A stretch of 64,000 bases of DNA, taken from assembly GCA_002415025.1 (NCBI GenBank), contig DIBR01000015.1, positions 142,702 through 206,701 on the forward strand, given 5' to 3'. The DNA is from Spongiibacteraceae bacterium UBA5047. GTDB taxonomy: Bacteria; Pseudomonadota; Gammaproteobacteria; Pseudomonadales; Spongiibacteraceae. The notes under the pieces are model-generated. The model saw nothing but the letters and a program-made list of their open reading frames with translations, did not search any database and was not told where the DNA came from. Made by a program: the position numbers and the translations under genes. Numbering within the stretch: the first letter of the stretch is position 1; each line of letters begins with the position of its first letter. Positions 17,546 to 25,610 of this stretch are shown piece after piece.

Positions 17546-19702
17546 CTACAACTGCCAGCGGTGAAACTTCTGAACCCAGGCCAGTAATTTTTGCGGTGCA
17601 TGCGCCTTGCCCCACTCGCCCGCTGCGTATTTGTTGGCCTCGGCCAGGGTCGGGTAAATATGTATCGTACCGAGAATTTTTTTAAGGCCCAGACCGTGCT
17701 TCATTGCCAGCACATACTCGGCGAGCAAATCACCCGCATGGGCCCCGACAATGGTAACACCCAATATCTTGTCGGAATTTTTGGGGGTAATGATTTTGAC
17801 AAAGCCGTGATCACTGCCGTCGGCTATCGCCCGATCCAGGTCATCAATACCGTAGCGGGTAACTTCGAAATCAATTCCCTGCTCGAGCGCTTCCTGTTCG
17901 TTCAAACCCACCCGCGCCACCTCGGGGCTGGTAAAGGTTGCCCAGGGAATAACGGAATAGTCGACCCGGAATTTTTTGAACCGTCCGAACAGCGCGTTCA
18001 CTGAGGCATACCAGGCCTGATGAGCAGCGGTGTGAGTAAACTGATAGGGGCCGGCGACATCGCCACAGGCGTAAATATTCGGGTAGCGAGTTTGCAAAAA
18101 CTCATTCAGCGCAAGGGTGCCGTTTGCATCGGTTTCGATTCCCAGCTTGTCGAGATCCATGCCGGCGGTATTGGCCTTGCGCCCGATGGCAACCAGCAAT
18201 TCGTCAAACACCAGACGCACTTCTTGACCATTACCTTGGCTGTCAGTGCGGCTGGCGTAAAGCACCTTCTCATCACCTTCACGGGCAAAACGTTTAGCCT
18301 TGTGCTCCAGTAGTAAATTGACGCCATCACCGCGCAAGGCCTCAGCCATAAGCTCTGAAACCTCCATGTCTTCACGCAGCAGAATCCGGGGCAGCATTTC
18401 CACTTGCGTTACCTCGGCGCCGAGACGGGCAAAAGCCTGTGACAACTCGCAGCCAATAGGGCCACCGCCAAGCACCAGCAAGCGCCCCGGATTGCGGTCC
18501 AGCTTCCACAAGGTGTCAGAGGTCAGATAGCCAACTTCGTCAAGTCCTGCAAAGGGAGGTACCAGCGGCCGGGCGCCGCTGGCGATAATAATGCTCTTGG
18601 CGCTGAGCGTTTCCGTGTCACCGTTTGTTTTACGTATCTCCACTTCCCAGGGAGACAGCAGCCTTGCCTCGCCCTGACGACAGTCAACACCCAACTCGGT
18701 GTAGCGTTCGACAGAATCATGGGGCTCGATTTTTTTCACGACATCCTGAATGCGGCTCATTACTCTGGCAAATTCGGCTTCAGGCTTCAGTGCCTTCAGG
18801 CCATAGTCCGGGGCGTGACTCGCCAATGAATGCACTTGCGCGCTTTTAATCAGGGCTTTTGAGGGTACACAACCGGTGTTGAGGCAATCGCCGCCCATAT
18901 TCTCCCGCTCTACCAGCGTGACGCTCGCTTTCACGGTTGCAGCGATGTAGGAACTCACCAGACCCGCCGAACCGGCGCCGATGACAATCAGGTTGCGATC
19001 AAAGGTTGCCGGCTTCTTCCAGCCCCGGTACACCCGCAGCGCCTGCAGACGATTCACCAGGGCGCGACCAATCCAGGGCAACAGACCCAGCAACACAAAA
19101 GCACCAATCAGGCTCGGCGAAAACAAACCCGCCGTAGACTCCAGTTGCGCCAGCTCGGTTCCGGCGTTCACATACACCGCCGTGCCCGCGAGCATGCCCA
19201 GTTGGCTTACCCAGTAGAAGGTCCAGGTTTTGATGGGCGTCAGGCCCATCGCGAGATTGATAAGAAAGAACGGGAACACCGGCACCAACCTGAGGGTAAA
19301 CAGGTAGAAGGCGCCGTCTTTTTCCATACCCTTGTTCAGGGTTTTGAGACGCTCGGAAAAGCGCTCCTGCACGGAGTCGCGCAGCAGATAACGTGCCACC
19401 AAAAACGCCAGCGTGGCACCGACGCTTGAAGCAAAGGACACCAGAAGCAGGCCGACACCGAGACCGAAAACCGCACCGCCCGCCAGAGTCATCACTGCCG
19501 CACCGGGAATCGACAAAGCCGTTACCAGCACATACAGCACAAAAAACAATCCGCATACGAGTAGCGCGTTGTCGACGTAGTAAGCCTGCAAGTCACCGAG
19601 CCGGCTCTGCAAAAAGTTCAGACTCAAATACTGATTCAGGTCAAAATAAAATATGGCGATGACAAGTGCGCCAACCAGGCCAATCAAACTGAGCTTTTTG
19701 AT
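17546..19702 (-). CDS. TVP38/TMEM64 membrane domain fused to a mercuric-reductase-like flavoprotein disulfide oxidoreductase
   Basis: About 715 residues. Residues 1-220 form a TVP38/DedA-like domain (LSIPGAAVMTLAGGAVFG, RLVPVFPFFLINLAMGLTPI) with several membrane helices. Residues 235 onward are a class I pyridine-nucleotide disulfide oxidoreductase: FAD motif VIGAGSAGLVSSY, redox cysteines in GGDCLNTGCVPSK, second nucleotide motif LVLGGGPIGCELS, FAD-closing YACGDVAGPYQFTH and C-terminal HIYPTLAEA. Such fusions occur in proteobacteria; their electron acceptor is unsettled. The best ribosome site, AAGGAGA, is followed after 5 bases by ATC AAA AAG CTC, which would give a natural (M)KKLSLIGLV start; no ATG is present and TTG at 19687 is the first standard start. 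Confidence 0.88.
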   Translation of the reverse strand: MKKLSLIGLVGALVIAIFYFDLNQYLSLNFLQSRLGDLQAYYVDNALLVCGLFFVLYVLVTALSIPGAAVMTLAGGAVFGLGVGLLLVSFASSVGATLAFLVARYLLRDSVQERFSERLKTLNKGMEKDGAFYLFTLRLVPVFPFFLINLAMGLTPIKTWTFYWVSQLGMLAGTAVYVNAGTELAQLESTAGLFSPSLIGAFVLLGLLPWIGRALVNRLQALRVYRGWKKPATFDRNLIVIGAGSAGLVSSYIAATVKASVTLVERENMGGDCLNTGCVPSKALIKSAQVHSLASHAPDYGLKALKPEAEFARVMSRIQDVVKKIEPHDSVERYTELGVDCRQGEARLLSPWEVEIRKTNGDTETLSAKSIIIASGARPLVPPFAGLDEVGYLTSDTLWKLDRNPGRLLVLGGGPIGCELSQAFARLGAEVTQVEMLPRILLREDMEVSELMAEALRGDGVNLLLEHKAKRFAREGDEKVLYASRTDSQGNGQEVRLVFDELLVAIGRKANTAGMDLDKLGIETDANGTLALNEFLQTRYPNIYACGDVAGPYQFTHTAAHQAWYASVNALFGRFKKFRVDYSVIPWATFTSPEVARVGLNEQEALEQGIDFEVTRYGIDDLDRAIADGSDHGFVKIITPKNSDKILGVTIVGAHAGDLLAEYVLAMKHGLGLKKILGTIHIYPTLAEANKYAAGEWGKAHAPQKLLAWVQKFHRWQL

Positions 19703-19723
19703 AGTGTTCTCCTTATTGCGGCG

Positions 19724-20638
19724 TTATATTTCGCTACACGACGCGCCGTATTTAAAACAGCTAAAGCAGCGATGATGACGCAGCATAATGCGTTGATTCA
19801 GGCTTTCTTGCAGTGTGCCGCCAAGGTTGTAGGCCGGATCATCGTCAACCAGAGTACACGCATAGACGCCCATGCGTCCGTTTTGTTTAACGACCATACG
19901 ACTAAAGCCACACATAAATTGAGCGCGCGTTTCGCCAGTGTGATGCTCGGTCATACAACGTTCCGTAATTTCCGGCACCGCTGCAGTCGAGCCCGGCGGT
20001 AAAAAATCCGGGAACGAAATCAGCCGCACGTCGCGCGGCAATCCCCAGCGTTCAAATAGACTCTGGTAAGCGCTCTCGATTGCCACACTGTCCTCGTCAC
20101 TTGACCATTGCCGCGCAACCGAGATATCAAATCCGCACTGATGCAGTTCCGCCAACGCCTGAAAGGACTCATCAAAAGTTCCCTTGCCACGCGCCCGCTC
20201 ATGACGACCCCAATCGGGATAGTCGATGCTGACACGAAACCTAAGCGGATGCTCTGCCGAGCGCAGCGGCTCAACCTGATGCATTCGCTGCAACAGTGGC
20301 CGCGTACCATTGGTGAGCACAAGACAGGGCTTAAAGCGCAAGGCGTACTCAAGAATCAGGTGAAACTCACGGGCAACAAAGGGCTCGCCGCCGGTAAAGG
20401 AAAAGTTTTCGACCCCGAGCTCAACCGCTTCGTCAATAAAGGGGCGTACATCGGCCAGTGTCATCAGCTGCAGGCGATCATCCCCCGGCTTTGACCCTTC
20501 CAGACAAAACGGGCACTCCAGGTTGCAAGCCGTGCCGGTGTGAAACCAAAGCTCGCGCAGTGCCGATGATTCGATATAACCGCGCGGATCGCCACCACGG
20601 GTGGTTGACCAACTGTCTGCTCTCGCGATCACCTGCAT
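19724..20638 (-). CDS. Radical SAM protein with C-terminal cysteine-rich (SPASM/twitch-like) region
   Basis: A 304-aa enzyme. The iron-sulfur motif CxxxCxxC is in GTACNLECPFCLEG (about residues 35-48), the SAM-binding GGE is in FSFTGGEPF, and a ribose-contacting region follows (LVLTNGTRPL). The last third has further cysteines (MCGFSR, VYACTLVDD, RCFSCFKYGASC), which suggests an auxiliary cluster. ATG 20638 shares one base with the TGA of the upstream ArsM-like methyltransferase gene (TGATG), so the two are coupled. Joint function in making a carbon-arsenic compound from methylated arsenic is an attractive inference; the sequence does not match well the usual N-terminus of the arsenosugar enzyme ArsS. 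Confidence 0.85.
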   Translation of the reverse strand: MQVIARADSWSTTRGGDPRGYIESSALRELWFHTGTACNLECPFCLEGSKPGDDRLQLMTLADVRPFIDEAVELGVENFSFTGGEPFVAREFHLILEYALRFKPCLVLTNGTRPLLQRMHQVEPLRSAEHPLRFRVSIDYPDWGRHERARGKGTFDESFQALAELHQCGFDISVARQWSSDEDSVAIESAYQSLFERWGLPRDVRLISFPDFLPPGSTAAVPEITERCMTEHHTGETRAQFMCGFSRMVVKQNGRMGVYACTLVDDDPAYNLGGTLQESLNQRIMLRHHRCFSCFKYGASCSEI

Positions 20639-21681
20639 CAGCAACAGCCCCCGGCTTCAGCCCCCGTTGCCGATCGGGAAAACGGCAACAGTTCACCGCA
20701 GCCTGGGAAAATTCCATAATGTCGGTCAAAGCTACCGATGAAGTCAAAGTGCGGTGCAAAGCGCGATTCTTTCAACATCCGAAAGCTGTTCCCGCAAACG
20801 GGAAATACGCGACCCGTTTCAATGACGTGATGACTGTCGAGTTCGAAAACCGAAGGCTGCCCTGTAACCGTACCGCGATACACAACAGCCTGGCCATAAT
20901 CCTCGCAGGAAGGCTCCAAACCATCGAGCTTGAACAGACGGTATGTGGCCGAAAAAAACTTCGCTGGTGAAACTTTACTCGCAATGTCTGCGTTGTTGAT
21001 AGCCAGCGGCCGGTCTTCCACCAGACGCGGATCAACAAAGCCACTGCGCTTGGCCAACGACAAAAAATCATTCCAGTACAAGGCGCCTGACAGACACTCT
21101 CCGTACAGCACGGGGTCGCTCGCCAGGTGTGCCGGCAGGCGCCGGTCTGCATAGACATCCGAAAAGTAAAACTCCCCGCCTGGCTTCAACACCCGATGTA
21201 CTTCACGTAATACGGCATCTTTATCGGGAGACAGGTTGATCACACAGTTTGAAATAACAATGTCAAAACTGTTGTCTTGCAGGCCCAACTCGTCGAGCTT
21301 CTCGATATACCCTTCAAGAAACTCGACATTGCTCTTCTGGTAGCCAAACTGTTCGCGGTGGTAGTCCTGATGCTTGCGCGCCACGGCCAGCTGTTCCGCA
21401 GTCATGTCCACCCCGACCACGAAACCCTGCTCACCCACCAGCGCAGACAAGGCATAGACATCGCGGCCGCTGCCGCTGCCCAGATCAAGAATTCGCATTC
21501 CTTCAAGAACCTGCGGAGCAACCAGACCACAGCCGTAGTAGCGGCTGAGCGTTTCCGGGTGCAGGCGGGACAACACCGGCTTTAGCCAATCAGGCGGCGC
21601 AACATCGCAGCAGGCATCTGTTTGCAAATCACTACTCGATTGTAGCTGCTTCCCGTAATAGTCCTTGACGTCATCCAGCAT
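20638..21681 (-). CDS. arsM: Arsenite methyltransferase-like protein (ArsM family)
   Basis: A 347-aa SAM-dependent methyltransferase. SAM motif I is ILDLGSGSGRDVYALS (about 64-79). The features that mark ArsM are the cysteines: ACCDVAP near residue 24, YYGCG near 51, SNCVINLSPDK near 155 and YGECLSGALYWND near 195, matching the arsenic-binding Cys positions of known ArsM proteins. A C-terminal domain (VFPVCGNSFRML, GIFPGCG) ends in vicinal Cys-Cys. ArsM transfers methyl groups to As(III). No arsR, arsB or arsC is nearby, and the partner is the radical SAM gene, so the pair may serve organoarsenical synthesis rather than simple detoxification (inference). Confidence 0.85.
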   Translation of the reverse strand: MLDDVKDYYGKQLQSSSDLQTDACCDVAPPDWLKPVLSRLHPETLSRYYGCGLVAPQVLEGMRILDLGSGSGRDVYALSALVGEQGFVVGVDMTAEQLAVARKHQDYHREQFGYQKSNVEFLEGYIEKLDELGLQDNSFDIVISNCVINLSPDKDAVLREVHRVLKPGGEFYFSDVYADRRLPAHLASDPVLYGECLSGALYWNDFLSLAKRSGFVDPRLVEDRPLAINNADIASKVSPAKFFSATYRLFKLDGLEPSCEDYGQAVVYRGTVTGQPSVFELDSHHVIETGRVFPVCGNSFRMLKESRFAPHFDFIGSFDRHYGIFPGCGELLPFSRSATGAEAGGCC

Positions 21682-21871
21682 AGTTACCTCTGTGCTACCT
21701 CTACCTCGATACTGATGTTTAGATGCCCGCCAGCCTATTCCGTTACAGGCTCACTACAAAAGCGTTGTTTCCTCTACAGACCACCGGCCAGGGTCACCCA
21801 TTCGGGTGTGGTCGCCGCTGTGCCGGCCACTCACACTCGGAGCCTGTGAATCTCCCAGGAGCAAGCAGACC
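21682..21871. other. Divergent intergenic region, arsM-like / NTF2-like
   Basis: These 190 bases must hold both divergent promoters. I can see a short hairpin CACCC-ATTC-GGGTG (21795-21808) and an AGGAG ribosome site before 21872. I recognise no ArsR-type operator and no convincing -35/-10 pair. Confidence 0.3.
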
Positions 21872-22366
21872 ATGCAATCTGATCTCGAGCAACAGATACA
21901 GCGCCTAACCGATATCGAGGCTATTAAAACCCTGAAATACCGCTACGTAAAAGCCATGACCTACTCCGACTGGGATGCGCTGGAAGCGACCCTGATCGAG
22001 AGCGTAGAAACGTCTTACAGCGACGGGAAATACACCTTCAACAACCGGGAAGACGTGCTCAACCTGCTGCGCTCATCGCATAACCACGCCATGCACAACA
22101 TCATTGCCTACTGGCATGTCACGATGCCAATCATCGAAATCACCTCAGACAACACCGCTACCGGCAGCTGGGGCATGTACCACCGCTATATTGACCGGGG
22201 TGAGCGCAACGTCGAAGAGGAGCAGTTTGCATTTTACGAGGATGAATATCTGCGCACTGACGAAGGCTGGAAGATCAGCAAAACCGGCTATCGACGTGTG
22301 ATGGAGCAAGGCTTTGAGCGTGGCGATATTGCGAGCCTGAAATTCAATGCCACGCGATTTGACTAG
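21872..22366 (+). CDS. NTF2-like / SnoaL-like domain protein
   Basis: A 164-aa single-domain protein of the SnoaL/NTF2-like fold. It opens with the typical helix LTDIEAIKTLKYRYVKAMTYSDWDAL and has conserved beta strands with HNIIAYWHVTMPIIEI and ATGSWGMYHRYI near the middle, ending in ERTDEGW-like LRTDEGWKISKTGYRRV. Relatives are dehydratases, isomerases or ligand binders with a conical cavity. ATG 21872 is preceded by CAGGAG. It is divergent from the ArsM-like gene and convergent with the DoxX-like gene. Substrate unknown. Confidence 0.82.
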   Translation: MQSDLEQQIQRLTDIEAIKTLKYRYVKAMTYSDWDALEATLIESVETSYSDGKYTFNNREDVLNLLRSSHNHAMHNIIAYWHVTMPIIEITSDNTATGSWGMYHRYIDRGERNVEEEQFAFYEDEYLRTDEGWKISKTGYRRVMEQGFERGDIASLKFNATRFD

Positions 22367-22418
22367 AGCACGCCAACATCGCCTCTGACGCGCTTTAGCA
22401 CAAAATCTGCCGGCTCAC

Positions 22419-22817
22419 CTAGCGATGGTCCAGCGCAAATAGCGTATCCATGTCACGCAGATAGTAGAGCGCGAAGCAGGCTGCCAGCATGGGCCACGCC
22501 GCGAAGAACAGCAGGTTGTTAAAGGCATCAAGGTACATGGGCCACGAAGAGAGCGTTGAAACTGCGTGCAGCACAAATACCAGTCCGTAGCTGATTCGCT
22601 GCTTGAAGCCGGATACAAAGGCCAGCACCAGCAATACCTGTAGAATTCCCAGCACGGTGAATATGTTGGCCGACAAACCGGAAATTTTGTAAAAATGTTC
22701 AAATACCTGCCCGCTGTGGGCGGGGTTAACAAATTTGTCCAGCGCCCACACAAACATTACAACAAAAACGCCCAGCCTCAAGCTCAATAGCGCTTGTGCA
22801 ATTCTTTGCTTCTCCAT
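22419..22817 (-). CDS. DoxX-like integral membrane protein
   Basis: A 132-aa protein with four membrane helices: ALLSLRLGVFVVMFVWALDKF, ANIFTVLGILQVLLVLAF, ISYGLVFVLHAVSTL and a last segment around LLFFAAWPMLAACFALYYL. The arrangement and the LRLGVFVVMFVWALDKFVNP opening are typical of the DoxX-like group. It lies 32 bases after the anti-sigma factor gene and is probably the third gene of the ECF operon. Function is unknown; some relatives take part in oxidative-stress responses. Confidence 0.7.
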   Translation of the reverse strand: MEKQRIAQALLSLRLGVFVVMFVWALDKFVNPAHSGQVFEHFYKISGLSANIFTVLGILQVLLVLAFVSGFKQRISYGLVFVLHAVSTLSSWPMYLDAFNNLLFFAAWPMLAACFALYYLRDMDTLFALDHR

Positions 22818-22849
22818 ATTGCTTCTCCCTGTACTAACCTGACGAAGAC

Positions 22850-23092
22850 CTAGTGCCGATGCTGCTCTTGATCGTCTTCGCGAATCCGACGCATCACCTG
22901 CTCAACTTCAGCCTCATTCGCTTTACCGTGCATTCCGGGAATAGCCCGCAACAAACGCTCAAGCTGCTTTACATAACGACGGCAATGGCGACACATGAAC
23001 AGGTGCATACGAAATGACATGCGTTGACGCCAGCTCAGCTCACCAGCCAGCAGAGCATCACTACGCTCTACCAGTTCACTGCATTTCAGCAC
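22850..23092 (-). CDS. Zinc-finger anti-sigma factor (ZAS/zf-HC2 type)
   Basis: An 80-aa protein with an N-terminal Cys (MLKCSEL) and the HxxxCxxC motif (HLFMCRHCRRY, about residues 31-41) that coordinates zinc in cytoplasmic anti-sigma domains. There is no membrane segment, so it is a soluble anti-sigma factor that may sense thiol oxidation or metal. It overlaps the end of the sigma factor gene by 7 bases, the usual sigma/anti-sigma pairing. Confidence 0.85.
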   Translation of the reverse strand: MLKCSELVERSDALLAGELSWRQRMSFRMHLFMCRHCRRYVKQLERLLRAIPGMHGKANEAEVEQVMRRIREDDQEQHRH

Positions 23093-23715
23093 TCACCCGT
23101 CTCCTGATAGTGGTCAACCAATTTAAACAGTTGCGAGCGCGCGCGATGCAGCAGCACTCTGGCATTGGATGCAGAGATGGTCAGTTCGTTACAGATTTCG
23201 TCGAAGGGCATTCCGCCGGCATCGCGCATCTCCAGCAAAGAGCGCTGTTGGTCGGGCATGTCACCCAGCAAGTGATCCAGACAGTCGGCCAGTTCGCTGA
23301 CCATCAACAGGTCATCGGGGGTGTCGTTGTGCCATGCCGCTGGCGGTTTCGACCAGTGACCGCCGCTGCTAAAGCGGTCAGCCAATGGCTGCGGGGAATC
23401 AATATCGACCTGCAGACTACGCTCGCGTTTGTATTTGCGCAGCCACATCTTGCTTTCGTTAATCACTATGCGGGTCAGCCAGGTTCTCAGCGATGCGCGT
23501 CCCTCAAAACGACCCATATTCTGATGCGCTTTAATCCAGGCGATTTGCACCACTTCTTCCGCGTCAGATTGACCCACAATTGAGTTGGCCACCGCTGTCA
23601 GCGCTCTATGATGGTCGCGCACCAGCTCGCGAAAAGCAGCGTCGTCACCGGCTTGCAGCGCCTGCAATTGCGCCACTGCCACGCCACCGGTTGAATTGCT
23701 CGCGATTGCACTCAT
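23086..23715 (-). CDS. ECF-family RNA polymerase sigma factor
   Basis: A 209-aa sigma factor. Region 2 is seen in FRELVRDHHRALTAVANSIVGQSDAEEVVQIAWIKAH (about 25-61) with the -10-recognising part ASLRTWLTRIVINESK. Region 4 is near the C-terminus: QQRSLLEMRDAGGMPFDEICNELTISASNARVLLHRARSQL. A flexible linker of about 60 residues joins them. It directs a small regulon and is held by the 80-aa zinc anti-sigma factor encoded next. It probably also drives its own operon, but I could not pick out a clear ECF promoter upstream. Confidence 0.92.
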   Translation of the reverse strand: MSAIASNSTGGVAVAQLQALQAGDDAAFRELVRDHHRALTAVANSIVGQSDAEEVVQIAWIKAHQNMGRFEGRASLRTWLTRIVINESKMWLRKYKRERSLQVDIDSPQPLADRFSSGGHWSKPPAAWHNDTPDDLLMVSELADCLDHLLGDMPDQQRSLLEMRDAGGMPFDEICNELTISASNARVLLHRARSQLFKLVDHYQETGEC

Positions 23716-23807
23716 TTCTGCGCCCTATAATGTCCGTATTACTGTGTGAGACCACTTTTGCGCGCAATAAATCCCCGGCAGGGTTCGGGACGCCGCGGCG
23801 GTTCGAA

Positions 23808-24425
23808 TCAAACTCCGCCTGGCGTGCGCGGCTCGCGCCACATTGCCCACAACGGCGGCGCGTTTTTATGCGCCTGAATTTGCTCCATGACCTCAAAACC
23901 GAAGTGGCGATAGAAGCTGATATTGCGCTCCTTGGAATTTTCCAGGTAGGCCGGCATACCTTCCGCATCAATCCGCTCCAGCGCGTTGCGCATCAGAGCC
24001 CCCCCTAACCCCCGGCCTTGTGCCTGTGGCCGGGCCGCAATGGCAAACAGATAGTAGTGCGGCTCTTTAGGGTGCTTCTTCCCCATGGCATTGTTGACCG
24101 CAAGGGCATTGCGTATACCGGTCACGCCCGCATGGCGCACCAGCGCATGCCCGATAACAAGAGAAGCACGCACGCCGAAACTCACGTTCGCACCGGGTGC
24201 CAACCATAAACTGCAGGCTTGCCCGTCCAGACTACAGTCGCCAAATCCCTTGGGGACATACAGGTCTCGCGCCATTTCGGTGTAAATGGGCAGCATGGCG
24301 CCAGTGCCCCTGAAGGCCCATAAATTAACCGGGTCGTCGGCAAAGCCTTCGGTAATAATTTCCCCCAGCAAAGAGTGATCACCCTCTGCGATTGGCCTGA
24401 GTTGCGGTTTTTCTTGTGTCATCAC
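23808..24425 (-). CDS. GNAT family N-acetyltransferase
   Basis: A 205-aa GNAT protein. The acetyl-CoA motif A is AIAARPQAQGRGLGGALMRNAL (Q/RxxGxG/A, about residues 130-150), followed by motif B FYRHFGFEVMEQI. The N-terminal part (LRPIAEGDHSLLGEIITEGFADDPVNLWAF) is the usual substrate side. It acetylates a small molecule or protein amine; the substrate is unknown. It lies 92 bases downstream of the sigma factor start and is read toward the glutamylcyclotransferase-free side, so it may be a single-gene unit. Confidence 0.85.
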   Translation of the reverse strand: MMTQEKPQLRPIAEGDHSLLGEIITEGFADDPVNLWAFRGTGAMLPIYTEMARDLYVPKGFGDCSLDGQACSLWLAPGANVSFGVRASLVIGHALVRHAGVTGIRNALAVNNAMGKKHPKEPHYYLFAIAARPQAQGRGLGGALMRNALERIDAEGMPAYLENSKERNISFYRHFGFEVMEQIQAHKNAPPLWAMWREPRTPGGV

Positions 24426-24474
24426 TCTGCCTTGCTATCGCCCAATGGATTGCATTAGTGCTTGCGCCGCGTTG

Positions 24475-24894
24475 TTATCGTTTTTCGCCAACGGCACCTG
24501 CCATCACTTCGAGTTGCGTTTTGGCGTAGGCCTCTGCCCTGGAACAGTATTGCCACTCCCGCCGCGCAAGACGTGCGCTGTAACGAGGACGGATAACATA
24601 GGTCCAGGCGTCTTCGCTGTCGCCGCAGGCCAACTGCACCTGCACTGATGTACGGCGGTACATTTCGCCCTCGTAGCGGTCAAGCCGCTGCCAGGCAGCG
24701 GGCGGTATAGAGCGCACCAGCAAGCCCTTAACCAAGCCACCCTCACAGGCTTCGATGGCGGGGTAGTCTTCGCGCTTCACACCCAGACAGCGGTAACCGG
24801 CCAGACAGGCCTCCTGCGAGAGCAGATTCTGCGCCGTCAAAAATTCCAGCAACGGGCGGTACATCAGCGTGCCATAACAAAAAAGCGGCTGCAT
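24475..24894 (-). CDS. Gamma-glutamylcyclotransferase-like (AIG2/GGCT fold) protein
   Basis: A 139-aa protein beginning MQPLFCYGTLMYRPLLEFL, which carries the YGTLM substrate loop of the GGCT/AIG2 fold. The likely catalytic Glu lies in RLDRYEGEMYRR (the D-x-x-E-x-x-x-Y-x-R pattern). Relatives cleave gamma-glutamyl amines to 5-oxoproline. I chose ATG 24894, four bases after the stop of the upstream GST gene; an earlier start at 25002 would lie inside that gene. Pairing with a GST fits glutathione or gamma-glutamyl metabolism. Confidence 0.82.
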   Translation of the reverse strand: MQPLFCYGTLMYRPLLEFLTAQNLLSQEACLAGYRCLGVKREDYPAIEACEGGLVKGLLVRSIPPAAWQRLDRYEGEMYRRTSVQVQLACGDSEDAWTYVIRPRYSARLARREWQYCSRAEAYAKTQLEVMAGAVGEKR

Positions 24895-24898
24895 TTTC

Positions 24899-25600
24899 CT
24901 AACCGGGCTTGTAGCGGGAAGAATCCTGATTAAACAACATGTTTCGGGCGTTGTCGTCCAAGGTACCCGGCGCCGGCCGCAGGTCTTTGCCAACGTCGAC
25001 ACCGCGCCGCAGTGCCGGGCGTTGTTTCAGGGTGTCGTACCAGCGCTTGAGGTCCGGAAAATCATTCAGATCGAAGCCGTAGCGCTTGTAGGGCAGCAGC
25101 CAGGGAAAACAGGCCATATCGGCAATTGAATACTCGCCCGCAAGAAAGGGCTTGTCGCGCAGGGCGTAGTCCATCACGCCGAGCAGGCGATCATATTCTT
25201 TCAGATAGCGATTTTTGGCGTACTGGTTGTCTGCGGTATCGGCATAGTTCACGAAGTGGCTGGCCTGGCCGCCCATCGGGCCGAGATTGGCCATTTGCCA
25301 GAACAGCCACTGGCTGACATCGTAAAAACCCCGTCGTTCCCGAGGCATAAACTGCCCGGTTTTTTCCGCGAGATACATTAAAATAGCGCCGGATTCGAAC
25401 AGGCTCAGCGGGCCACCTTCGGCCTCGGTGTCAATAATTGCGGGCATGCGCGCATTGGGGCTAATGCGCAAGAAAGCGTCTTCGAACTGTTCGCCGCTGG
25501 CAATATTGAGAGGCACCACACGATAGGGCAACCCGCACTCCTCCAACATGATGGTGATTTTCCAGCCATTGGGGGTGGGGGCAAAGTAGAGTTCAATCAT
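24899..25600 (-). CDS. yfcG: YfcG-type glutathione S-transferase / disulfide-bond oxidoreductase
   Basis: A 233-aa GST. The N-terminal thioredoxin-like domain (MIELYFAPTPNGWKITIMLEE) contains the TPNG motif of the nu-class YfcG/YghU group, the cis-Pro region ISPNARMPAIID and the glutathione-binding SLFESGAILMYLAEKTG. The C-terminal helical domain runs from about residue 88 (QWLFWQMANLGPMGGQASHF; YSIADMACFPWLLPYKRY). YfcG reduces disulfides using glutathione without a catalytic Cys, and none is present here near the N-terminus. It is followed after four bases by the GGCT-like gene and preceded by a methyltransferase gene. Confidence 0.88.
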   Translation of the reverse strand: MIELYFAPTPNGWKITIMLEECGLPYRVVPLNIASGEQFEDAFLRISPNARMPAIIDTEAEGGPLSLFESGAILMYLAEKTGQFMPRERRGFYDVSQWLFWQMANLGPMGGQASHFVNYADTADNQYAKNRYLKEYDRLLGVMDYALRDKPFLAGEYSIADMACFPWLLPYKRYGFDLNDFPDLKRWYDTLKQRPALRRGVDVGKDLRPAPGTLDDNARNMLFNQDSSRYKPG

Positions 25601-25610
25601 CGCGTGTCAC

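Noticed and set aside
23795..23822. T-loop-like GGTTCGAATC with a GGCGG/CCGCC stem suggested a tRNA
   Set aside because: The loop is 13 bases, no acceptor, D or anticodon arms fit, and part is the end of the GNAT gene.
25385..25410. Minus-strand GTTCGAATCC, another tRNA-like T-loop
   Set aside because: It is the codons for LFESG in the GST gene.
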